The notes under the pieces were generated by a model. It ran no database searches and was not told the DNA's origin. It saw only the letters and a program-made list of their open reading frames with translations. 12,701 nucleotides of DNA. Origin: Acidimicrobiaceae bacterium. GTDB lineage: Bacteria; Actinomycetota; Acidimicrobiia; Acidimicrobiales; RAAP-2. This document shows, piece after piece, positions 7,442-12,701 of the stretch. Location: assembly GCA_003164275.1 (NCBI GenBank), contig PLSY01000101.1, positions 1 through 12,701 on the forward strand, read 5' to 3'. The translations under genes were made by a program, and so were the position numbers. How positions within the stretch are numbered: position 1 is the first letter of the stretch; every line of letters begins with the position of its first letter.

Positions 7442-8089
7442 GTGGCGAAGACGTGCACCCAGTGCCAGGCGCAAGCATCTGATGATGCCGGGTTCTGTCC
7501 CAGTTGTGGGGTGGCGCTCCATGCCTCCGCTCCGGCGTCCCAAACGCCGCCCGGACCCTCTCCCGGCCAGACCGCAACGGTTTCCGAGCCCCCCGGCGGC
7601 CAGCAGGAACCGCCATCCAGTGGCGGCCAGAGTGTTGTGCAAGGCCCCGGGGTGCCCCCCTACCAGTTCAACGCAGCTCGCTGGAGCCCAGCCGACCGCA
7701 TCACCGGGATCGCCACGCTGGTTCTGCTCGTCGCTCTGTTCCTGCCCTGGTTCAGTGCTTCAATCACCTATATTTCCCTGTCCGAGAGCGGGGTGTCAGC
7801 CCACGGATACCTGTATATCGCACTCTTCGTGTCCCTGTTCCTGCTGGTCTACTTGCTGGCCCGAGCCGGGTGGGACCGTCTGCCGATCGCCACCCAGGTG
7901 GCCCATGCACCGGTGATGCTGGTGGCCTCGGCGCTGAATGCGGTGCTCGTGGTCATCGGGTTCCTGTTGAAGCCCGGAGGCAGCGCGGTGAGCTGGTCGT
8001 TCGGTGCGTGGCTCGCCCTCATTGCGGCCATCGTGGCCGTTGCTCCGATCGCCATTCCCGCTATTCAGGCGCGCCGAAGCGGTCCGTAG
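7442..8089 (+). CDS. Zinc-ribbon protein with four membrane helices
   Basis: This is a 215-aa protein. GTG 7442 has AGGAGG seven bases upstream and is preferred over an in-frame TTG at 7418. The N-terminus is one zinc ribbon (C5-x2-C8/C19-x2-C22), followed by a Pro/Gly/Gln-rich linker (about 28-75) and four predicted membrane helices (about 86-106, 121-141, 156-176 and 187-207), ending in ARRSGP. The soluble ribbon is expected on the cytoplasmic face. No catalytic motif is visible and I do not recognise a named family for the membrane part. It is transcribed divergently from the zinc-ribbon ABC transporter across 280 bp, which together with the shared ribbon suggests a related membrane role. 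It could be an accessory subunit or an envelope-stress sensor; neither can be decided from sequence. Confidence 0.88.
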   Translation: MAKTCTQCQAQASDDAGFCPSCGVALHASAPASQTPPGPSPGQTATVSEPPGGQQEPPSSGGQSVVQGPGVPPYQFNAARWSPADRITGIATLVLLVALFLPWFSASITYISLSESGVSAHGYLYIALFVSLFLLVYLLARAGWDRLPIATQVAHAPVMLVASALNAVLVVIGFLLKPGGSAVSWSFGAWLALIAAIVAVAPIAIPAIQARRSGP

Positions 8090-8284
8090 GTCAGCGGGCC
8101 AGCCGAAGGCGGTTCGTCGGCCGAGACGGGCATATCCAAAGTGCTTGCCGGGGCGCAGGCGTCCCTTGTGGAAGCTGGGCCACCGCCACCCCGGCACGGG
8201 AAGCAGCGCGACGTTCAACGGCTGCAGGTACCGGGAAGGGGTGACTTCCACTCGTTGCGCAGTAGGGCTCAGCCTTGGTCACAG

Positions 8285-8300
8285 GCCCCGGAAACGGGGT
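8285..8300. terminator. Hairpin in convergent intergenic gap
   Basis: CCCCG-GAAA-CGGGG (8286-8299, extendable by one G-T pair) forms a compact stem with a GNRA-type tetraloop. It sits in the 275-bp gap between two convergent stops (8089 and 8365). No T-run follows on either strand, so it would be a non-canonical terminator. Nothing else in the gap looks coding. Confidence 0.35.
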
Positions 8301-8364
8301 GGCTCGTCAGGCGCTTAACCCGCCAAGCAGATTGTCCACGGCGACACTGAGCGCGCCCCTGGCC

Positions 8365-8928
8365 TCAGGGCTGCACGGCGGTGCCACATCCGGCGCAGAA
8401 TCGAGCATCACCAGGAAGGCCAGCGCCGCACGCCGCACAGAATCGTGGCCGTGCGGTCGTCCGCTCCTGGGGCGTGAGGATCCCGGGTGTGCCCGCGGGG
8501 GCCGGTGACGGAGATTCGATTGGCGGCGCCGAGGCGCTGACCGCGCTCGACGGCGTCGAGGCTGGGGCAAACGAGGGAGACGCAGGAGCGAAGGACTCGG
8601 GTGCCGGAGTCATCCCACCGACGACAGTGCTGCGGCCACTTGCCATCGACCGGATAGTCAACCATAGGGCCACAATGGCAACGAGGCCGCCAACAACGGC
8701 GAGGACGAGGCCGCCCGTCGACTTGGCGTTCGCCGACGAGCAGTCCGATGCTGCCGCGTGGAGGAACTGCTGGCCGATCCGGCCAACCGACGAGTTGCAC
8801 AGCGAGGCGATGGTCGAGTTGTGGGAGTGGAGGTCGACCCCGAGGATCACGCCGACTACACCGAGCACAGTAACAACCACGCCGCCGATGCCTACGGCGG
8901 TGCTGCGCTTGTCGAGCCATGTGCTCAT
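8365..8928 (-). CDS. Two-helix membrane protein with C-terminal zinc ribbon
   Basis: The protein has 187 aa from ATG 8928, which has AGGA nine bases upstream. In-frame ATGs at 8937 and 8961 are possible but have purines directly against the start codon, so the exact N-terminus is uncertain. Helix 1 (about 11-32) is followed by a loop with two cysteines (C44, C63) that could form an external disulfide. Helix 2 (about 72-93) leads to a Ala/Pro/Ser-rich cytoplasmic linker (about 105-155) and a terminal zinc ribbon C164-x2-C167/C178-x2-C181. The layout reverses that of the rightward neighbour, whose ribbon is N-terminal, but in both the ribbon is predicted on the cytoplasmic side. No enzymatic motif is seen. 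It lies about 150 bp downstream of the coupled trio on the same strand and may be read with it. Confidence 0.85.
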   Translation of the reverse strand: MSTWLDKRSTAVGIGGVVVTVLGVVGVILGVDLHSHNSTIASLCNSSVGRIGQQFLHAAASDCSSANAKSTGGLVLAVVGGLVAIVALWLTIRSMASGRSTVVGGMTPAPESFAPASPSFAPASTPSSAVSASAPPIESPSPAPAGTPGILTPQERTTARPRFCAACGAGLPGDARFCAGCGTAVQP

Positions 8929-9077
8929 CCCGCTCATTCCTGCGCGCCAGTCATCAGCCATCTCCCAATCGTTGGTGTCCGCCGCTCCACATCGCAGCGG
9001 TTGGGAATAGCTCCTCCCCCTCGGGCACGAGTGACGGGTTACCAGTGCCAAGTTGGGTTTGCTCCATTCACAGACCC

Positions 9078-9845
9078 CTACGCCGGTACTTCGGCCGACA
9101 GTGCCGAAACCAAGCCAACGTAGGCAGACCCACTCGTCGCTACATAGCTGCCGGCAAGAGTGACGTTCGGAAGCTTCCCCGGACCGGGCACCGCCACCGT
9201 CGAGGGCCGGGGTATCGACTTCAGAAGATTCCGTTCGTCGTCCGTCGTCTGTTCGTGGTGGAACCGATCGGCGAGCACGCGGTCGACTACAGCCGTCACG
9301 AAGGGGACGACGTCACTAGCCTTGGCCAAGCGAAGAGTGATTCCCACCGCCTCTTGGTCGCCGAAGGCAGTGCGGTGCGATCCGATGAGACGGACCTCGC
9401 CGCGCTGCTTGCGCTCCGTTGAGGCGGGAGCCCAGACCACCGAGCGCACCCAGGGCCAGCGCATGTGCCCGGCCATATAGGTGCCCGCAGTGGCCTTCTT
9501 GGCCCTAGCCTTGGACACTTGATTGGACACGCCGATCAGGGCGAGCTCGGTGAGAGAGGGTATTCCGATAGCTCGCACTCGGCCGCCCTTCTGGAAGTTC
9601 GCCGCTACCACGACGGCCCGGGCTCCGGTGAGGTAGGCCCAGCCCTGGATGTCGGCATAGCTGTTGGGACGTGCCGCGTTGGCGTGGAACCACCCCACCG
9701 AGGTGATCGCATACCACGTTGGATCGGTGTCTCCACCTTGTAAGACGGGCTGCCCGTCCTCACTGAGGACGGGCAGCATTCGGCCGCTTCCCTTCTCCCC
9801 GCCAGCAATCGTCGCCAGAGGGTGGAAGGGCACCCCCTTCGCCAT
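9078..9845 (-). CDS. Unknown 255-aa protein, last of a coupled trio
   Basis: ATG 9845 overlaps the preceding stop as TAATG. No good Shine-Dalgarno sequence precedes it, so translation probably depends on reinitiation after the 132-aa gene. No signal peptide, membrane helix or zinc ribbon is visible. Residues about 43-110 contain aromatic and beta-rich stretches (WYAITSVGWFHA; GWAYLTGARAVVVAANF) that faintly recall the strand pattern of PH/GRAM-like bacterial domains; I offer that only as a structural guess. Residues about 170-196 look helical (SDVVPFVTAVVDRVLADRF), which would suit the C-terminal helix of such a fold. A strong DNA hairpin lies within its first 35 codons (9744-9776). Function unrecognised; co-expression with the microprotein and the 132-aa protein is the firmest clue. 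Confidence 0.82.
   Translation of the reverse strand: MAKGVPFHPLATIAGGEKGSGRMLPVLSEDGQPVLQGGDTDPTWYAITSVGWFHANAARPNSYADIQGWAYLTGARAVVVAANFQKGGRVRAIGIPSLTELALIGVSNQVSKARAKKATAGTYMAGHMRWPWVRSVVWAPASTERKQRGEVRLIGSHRTAFGDQEAVGITLRLAKASDVVPFVTAVVDRVLADRFHHEQTTDDERNLLKSIPRPSTVAVPGPGKLPNVTLAGSYVATSGSAYVGLVSALSAEVPA
9744..9776. repeat. Perfect 12-bp stem-loop with an alternative stem inside a coding region
   Basis: CTGCCCGTCCTC (9750-9761), a three-base loop ACT, and GAGGACGGGCAG (9765-9776) form a perfect 12-bp inverted repeat. An additional GACGGGC (9744-9750) can pair with GCCCGTC (9752-9758), so two stems are mutually exclusive. It falls at about codons 24-34 of the 255-aa gene. There is no T-run, so it is not a classical terminator. 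It may act on mRNA folding. Confidence 0.75.
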
Positions 9846-10243
9846 TACCAGGATCCAGTGTGTTCGATGCTGGCTCCGAGGGCTCGGAGTTCCTGTTCGA
9901 GGGCTCGGAGGTAAGTCACCCACTGCCCTTTGCCCACCAGCATCTTGGGGCCGACGGGGATGAGCATGAAGCGTTGCTGCGAGGTGAGCCATTTCTCCAG
10001 CCGGGCGCGGACAACGACTTTGTCGTCCCCCTCGGGAGACAGGGAGAGGGCGCCTTGGGGCGAACGCTTGGACATCGCTTTGATCAGACCCGGGTAGAAG
10101 AGCATGGTGATCTTGGCCGACGACTCGGAAACATCGACCTTGCTCAGCGCACCAGTGGCGTGGCGGATCACGGCAACCACCTCGTCACGGGTCGCCGGCA
10201 CGGTAGCGGTGAGTCCGATGTGCTGGTCGTTCTTCGCACTCAC
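9845..10243 (-). CDS. Unknown 132-aa protein, possibly SRPBCC-like
   Basis: I chose GTG 10243: AAGGGG lies seven bases upstream, and the start overlaps the stop of the microprotein gene as GTGA. A longer frame to 10417 would run through the microprotein gene and its ribosome binding site. The predicted layout is a strand (HIGLTATVPA), a helix (RDEVVAVIRHATGAL), several strands (AKITMLFY; DKVVVRARL; RFMLIPVGPKML) and a C-terminal helix (WVTYLRALEQELRAL). This order resembles small SRPBCC/START-type folds, an inference from pattern only. It is soluble, with no zinc ribbon and no catalytic motif. It ends in GSW and its stop overlaps the next start by one base. Such tight coupling suggests a fixed stoichiometry with its two neighbours. 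Confidence 0.85.
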   Translation of the reverse strand: MSAKNDQHIGLTATVPATRDEVVAVIRHATGALSKVDVSESSAKITMLFYPGLIKAMSKRSPQGALSLSPEGDDKVVVRARLEKWLTSQQRFMLIPVGPKMLVGKGQWVTYLRALEQELRALGASIEHTGSW

Positions 10244-10395
10244 GGGCGATCCCCTTCTCGCCTCGGGGCCGACGGGGGACGGCTGCTTAGTTCTTGGCCG
10301 CGCTGCGCGATCCAGGCGTTCTGTCTGCGTTGTCGAGCGACGCCTACCACCGCCGCTACTGCCAGCACGACAAGTAATACGACAAGCGAGACCAT
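10240..10395 (-). CDS. 51-aa single-helix membrane microprotein
   Basis: ATG 10395 is preceded by a consensus AGGAGG (10403-10408) at seven bases, the strongest ribosome binding site in the window. The 51-residue product has a membrane helix (about 3-20, SLVVLLVVLAVAAVVGVA), then a basic stretch RQRRQ and a hydrophilic tail ending REGDRP. The positive charges after the helix predict an N-out, C-in single-pass protein. Its TGA overlaps the GTG of the next gene (GTGA), so the two are translationally coupled. It heads the trio. No family is recognised. It may tether the two soluble downstream products to the membrane; that role is inferred from gene order only. It is short enough to be missed by automatic annotation. 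Confidence 0.75.
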   Translation of the reverse strand: MVSLVVLLVVLAVAAVVGVARQRRQNAWIAQRGQELSSRPPSAPRREGDRP

Positions 10396-10414
10396 TCTTC
10401 CGCCTCCTTTTCTT

Positions 10415-10430
10415 CACCCGCGCCCGGGTG
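10415..10430. promoter_or_regulatory. Inverted repeat in the leader of the coupled trio
   Basis: CACCCG-cgcc-CGGGTG is a perfect 6-bp inverted repeat with a four-base loop. It lies just upstream of the microprotein ribosome binding site. On the minus strand TTGACT (10436-10431), close to a -35 consensus, abuts it, but no matching -10 box is found at 16-18 bases. It could be an operator or a leader hairpin. Confidence 0.35.
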
Positions 10431-10675
10431 AGTCAAGTGGGGCCGCTGTCTCTGCTCCGCCAGCCACCCCACGCCAATGTGTCGGAAGCTGCATTCCGCC
10501 GCCTCCGCCGATGGCGCCTTAACGACGCCGCTGTGATCGTAGCTCCGGACATCAGAAGGCGCTGATCTGTTGCCACTCGTCTCTTGAGGCCACGAACGGA
10601 GTTCCAGAGCTAGACGGGCTGATCTCGAGTCACTCCAATAGATCACGACTCGGAGTGGGGCTGGATGACCATGAA

Positions 10676-10790
10676 GGTGACGGCGAGCTCGCGAGGGGAG
10701 CCGATGCCACTCGTCGAGGGTGACGTTGGTCGATCCTGCGTTACCCCTGTTCAGGGCCCAATCTCGCCGGGGTGACGTTGAGGGTGACGT
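10676..10790 (+). repeat. Iteron-like GGGTGACGT direct repeats
   Basis: Three exact copies of GGGTGACGT (10718-10726, 10770-10778, 10782-10790) and a partial copy GGTGACG (10676-10682) share one orientation. Two copies extend to GGGTGACGTTG. Spacings are about 43, 52 and 12 bp. They lie upstream of the first small rightward ORF and could be regulator, excisionase or replication-protein sites. Confidence 0.55.
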
Positions 10791-10808
10791 CTGTGTGGAC
10801 GATGAGTT

Positions 10809-10835
10809 GTGACAGGCGCACCAGGCCCCTGTCAC
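10809..10835. promoter_or_regulatory. 8-bp inverted repeat upstream of the small rightward genes
   Basis: GTGACAGG (10809-10816) and CCTGTCAC (10828-10835) are perfect inverted copies with an 11-bp centre, ending eight bases before the AGGGAGG binding site of the next gene. The two-half-site form with about 19 bp between half-site centres suits a dimeric repressor operator. The arms share the GTGAC core with the direct repeats just upstream. Confidence 0.45.
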
Positions 10836-10851
10836 GAACAAGGGAGGCCTG

Positions 10852-11262
10852 ATGTCCCGATCATCGTCAGCAGTAGAGCGAGGGCCCGGCCGGGTGTCGG
10901 GTGGAGGTTCCCCGCGGGGAGCACGGTCATCGGCGGACGGATCCAAAGAGGATCAACTCCGAATCGTCGACAGACCTGATCATTCGCCAGAAGACGAGAC
11001 GCCGCCCAAGGGCGATCTTCGGCTCCTATTCGTTACCGCGAGCGGCTTCGAAGTGCCGCTGGTCGCTTCACCAGCGCAGGCAGCTCGGCTACTGAGGAGC
11101 TCCGGCGAAGAAGACGCGGCCGATCAGCGCGGCGATGGAGATCCCGGGGGGCCAAGGGGCCGGAGGGTGCACCATCCGCGTCCCGTGCGGGTGGAGCAGC
11201 TGCTGAGCCGAGGTCGGCTCGTCGGCTGGTTCGAGACACCCCTCGGGGGTGGCGCGGCATGA
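10852..11262 (+). CDS. Hypothetical 136-aa protein of the integrative element
   Basis: ATG 10852 has GGGAGG four bases upstream, and the stop overlaps the next start as ATGA, which supports this frame. The N-terminus (1-50) is rich in Arg, Ser, Gly and Asp and looks disordered. Residues about 54-82 (DLRLLFVTASGFEVPLVASPAQAARLLRS) look folded, with strand-helix character. The remainder is again charged and Gly/Arg-rich, then VRVEQLLSRGRLVGWFETP. No known domain is recognised. By position, in the same orientation ahead of an excisionase-type gene, it is probably an accessory or regulatory protein of the element. A leftward frame on the opposite strand (11089-11274) also looks moderately protein-like, so the coding call is not secure. 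Confidence 0.5.
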   Translation: MSRSSSAVERGPGRVSGGGSPRGARSSADGSKEDQLRIVDRPDHSPEDETPPKGDLRLLFVTASGFEVPLVASPAQAARLLRSSGEEDAADQRGDGDPGGPRGRRVHHPRPVRVEQLLSRGRLVGWFETPLGGGAA

Positions 11263-11495
11263 ACAGCAGTCCATCTTCCAGACAGCGCCGAAACGGGGAC
11301 GGTCCCCTAGCGGGGTCTCCGCGAGATGGCGCTCGCTCCCGTTCTCGCGATGAGCGCAATTGTGCGGGGTGGTTCGCCCGCTTCAATGAGCGCCGGGAAG
11401 GGCCCGCCGGACGTCCGAGCCAGAGCGAGGTCCGGCGGCTCCGGAAGGAACTCGAGTCCCTGCGTCGATTGGTGTCCGGTGAACAGATCCCATAG
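11259..11495 (+). CDS. Hypothetical 78-aa basic protein with short coiled coil
   Basis: The start overlaps the preceding stop (ATGA). The product is very basic and Ser/Arg-rich. Its C-terminus, SQSEVRRLRKELESLRRLV (about 54-72), has the heptad-like Leu/Val spacing of a short coiled coil, which suggests a small dimer or a DNA- or protein-binding accessory. No family is recognised. A competing frame at 11326-11595 overlaps it but has less protein-like composition. Confidence 0.45.
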   Translation: MNSSPSSRQRRNGDGPLAGSPRDGARSRSRDERNCAGWFARFNERREGPAGRPSQSEVRRLRKELESLRRLVSGEQIP

Positions 11496-11560
11496 CCAGG
11501 TCGAGAGCATGGCCACCTTGCCCCTGCGGCCCGCTTGCCATGATCACGAGGGGCCCCATC

Positions 11561-11665
11561 GTGACCGAGCCGACCGCCTATGGGGTGAGCGATGACGCCC
11601 GCGTCGGTATCGCCATTGCTCACTGGGCCGCCGGAGTCCGGCGAGAGCAGCCAAGCGGGAACTGA
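11561..11665 (+). CDS. Possible 34-aa small ORF overlapping the excisionase start
   Basis: GTG 11561 has GAGGGG seven bases upstream. The 34 codons encode a plausible amphipathic peptide (core SDDARVGIAIAHWAAGVRRE), which is less low-complexity than the overlapping first 25 residues of the excisionase-type protein in the other frame. Either it is a genuine overlapping microgene or the excisionase starts further downstream. Short length makes chance hard to exclude. Confidence 0.25.
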   Translation: MTEPTAYGVSDDARVGIAIAHWAAGVRREQPSGN

Positions 11666-11882
11666 GACACGGCGGCCCGGCCCCTCGACCCCGCCGGCTC
11701 ATCGGCGGCTTGTCGATATCGACGTTCTGGCTGAATGGCTCGCAACTTCTCCGCGGCATGTTCGCCGCCTCGTTGCAGAGAGGCGAGTTCCCTTCGTCAA
11801 AGTGGGCCACTTCATCCGCTTCGACCCGGATGACATCACGCTCTGGATCGACGAGCAGAAGGTGACAATCGACGAAGCTTGA
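11592..11882 (+). CDS. Excisionase-type HTH DNA-binding protein
   Basis: This is a 96-aa protein from ATG 11592, with GGGG about six to seven bases upstream. Residues 1-38 are Pro/Ser/Gly-rich and probably disordered. Residues about 40-88 match the winged helix-turn-helix of the excisionase (HTH_17) family: LVDIDVLAEWLATSPRHVRRL, then VPFVKVGHFIRFDPDDITLWI, with the turn, the RVP.VKVG wing and the closing helix all recognisable. Such proteins bind att-site DNA and steer the integrase toward excision, or act as small regulators. It sits 85 bp from the 3' end of a convergent tyrosine recombinase, as expected for an integrative element, although the opposite orientation is less usual than a co-directional xis-int pair. 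The true start may be later, given the low-complexity N-terminus. Confidence 0.83.
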   Translation: MTPASVSPLLTGPPESGESSQAGTETRRPGPSTPPAHRRLVDIDVLAEWLATSPRHVRRLVAERRVPFVKVGHFIRFDPDDITLWIDEQKVTIDEA

Positions 11883-11967
11883 GAGGTCAAGTGACCACAG
11901 GACGACCTGCCGGTCGGAGACCCGATCATCCAGGAGGGACGGATGTTTCTGCGTGCCTCGACCCGGC

Positions 11968-12701
11968 TCAGTCCTCGGCATCCGAAACAACCGGGAGTCC
12001 GAAGAGCGCCTCACCGATCCGGTCAGCTGCATCTCTCTGCATAGTCGGTGTGACGTGGCTGTACAGGTTGGTGAACAGGGTCGGGTCCGCGTGCCCAAGC
12101 CGCTCCGCCGCCGCCTTGGGCGGGACGCCTCCGGCCAACATCAACGTCGCGCTCGTGTGGCGCAGTCCGTGAGCAGTCAACCGTGGGAGTCCAAGCTCCT
12201 TCGAATAGTCCCCGAGGAGTCGTGACAGCCGTTGGGGGTGGTAGTGGCCACCGCGCTCCTTGGTGAAGACATACTCGCTCGACTCATGGCGAGGAGGGAT
12301 CAGCGCCTCGTGCGCCTGAAGCTTCTGTTGGCGCCGAAGGACGTCGACGAGTCCGGTGTCGAGCTCAATCGTGCGGACCGCATCGCGGCTCTTTCCCATC
12401 GACGGAACGAGATCGTGACCAAGTGTGGAAGCGAAGTCCACCACTCGTACCCACCTGTGGTCGAGGTCCACATTGGGCCAGCGCAGCCACACCAGTTCGC
12501 CGATGCGGAGCCCCGACCCCAGCAGGAATGCCCAGATGGGCCAGCTCCGGTCCTTTTCCATGAGCCCCAGGAACTCGCGGGCTTGCTCGGGTGTCCAGTA
12601 CTTGGGTATCGAGCGATTCGGTCGGGGTCGTGGAACCTGAGCGGTTGGATTTGCGGCGACCAATCCGAGACTCACCGCCAGCTTGAGTGCCCCCGACAGT
12701 G
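11968..12701 (-). CDS. Tyrosine recombinase / integrase, N-terminus beyond the window
   Basis: The open frame continues through the window edge (LSGALKLAVSLGLVAANPTAQV, the end of a typical core-binding domain), so the start lies to the right. About 244 residues are visible, including the catalytic domain from YWTPEQAREFLGLM. Active-site elements are present in order: Arg I in GSGLRIGEL, the HGLRH box (His and Arg II), LGH, and the nucleophile Tyr in NLYSHV about 25 residues before the end. All expected C-terminal motifs are intact. It should catalyse site-specific integration and excision with the neighbouring excisionase-type protein. It is convergent with that gene. No att core was identified, since neither the other element end nor a tRNA target is in the window. 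Confidence 0.94.
   Translation of the reverse strand, partial: LSGALKLAVSLGLVAANPTAQVPRPRPNRSIPKYWTPEQAREFLGLMEKDRSWPIWAFLLGSGLRIGELVWLRWPNVDLDHRWVRVVDFASTLGHDLVPSMGKSRDAVRTIELDTGLVDVLRRQQKLQAHEALIPPRHESSEYVFTKERGGHYHPQRLSRLLGDYSKELGLPRLTAHGLRHTSATLMLAGGVPPKAAAERLGHADPTLFTNLYSHVTPTMQRDAADRIGEALFGLPVVSDAED

Larger units (their letters stand above)
10396..10851. other. Non-coding divergent region with repeats
   Basis: About 450 bp lie between the leftward trio and the rightward small-gene set. A leftward open frame spans it (10356-10946) but lacks a ribosome binding site and family features and overlaps the microprotein gene. The region holds GGGTGACGT repeats, an 11-bp direct repeat TGCCACTCGTC (10571-10581 and 10705-10715), two copies of GCTGATCT (10561-10568, 10618-10625) and two inverted repeats. 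It may contain the boundary between the chromosomal genes and the integrative element on the right. Confidence 0.5.

Noticed and set aside
10356..10946. Leftward frame of 196 codons across the non-coding gap
   Set aside because: It has no ribosome binding site, runs over the microprotein gene in another frame and contains no recognisable domain; a decayed gene cannot be excluded.
1..12701. CRISPR array, rRNA, insertion sequence ends or toxin-antitoxin pair
   Set aside because: No regularly spaced repeats, rRNA-like sequence, transposase or typical toxin-antitoxin motifs were seen on either strand.

Overview
The window is GC-rich and gene-dense. Two features point to an actinomycete-type (Actinomycetota, possibly Acidimicrobiia-like) chromosome: an Rv1747-type FHA-ABC half-transporter, and an anchored ectodomain built from SC-x5-C repeats of a kind common in that phylum. 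The lineage is inferred from gene content; there is no rRNA marker and no convincing tRNA gene.

Layout. Positions 1-404 hold no gene I can support. From 7161 down to 405 four genes run leftward: an FHA/zinc-ribbon ABC half-transporter (4591-7161), a short Hsp70 without the C-terminal lid (3017-4594, overlapping the transporter by ATGA), a protein with a J-domain-like N-terminus lacking HPD plus two zinc ribbons (2259-2894), and a membrane-anchored protein with two cytoplasmic zinc ribbons and a seven-repeat ectodomain (405-2120). A divergent gene (7442-8089) encodes a zinc ribbon plus four membrane helices. It is convergent with a two-helix membrane protein ending in a zinc ribbon (8365-8928). 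Next comes a tightly coupled leftward trio: a 51-aa single-helix microprotein (10240-10395), a 132-aa protein (9845-10243) and a 255-aa protein (9078-9845). None of the three has a recognised function.

The right end (about 10.4-12.7 kb) looks like part of an integrative element. It has a repeat-rich non-coding stretch of about 450 bp, two small overlapping rightward ORFs, an excisionase-type HTH protein and, on the opposite strand, a tyrosine recombinase cut by the window edge.

How the genes may work together (inference). Five different proteins carry seven small zinc ribbons fused to unrelated modules (transporter, J-like domain, repeat ectodomain, four-helix membrane protein, two-helix membrane protein), and an Hsp70 is translationally coupled to the transporter. 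This suggests a membrane-associated assembly in which zinc ribbons are a shared docking module and a non-canonical Hsp70/J-like pair remodels or gates the transporter or its partners. I know of no named system with this composition. It is the main candidate here for something undescribed.
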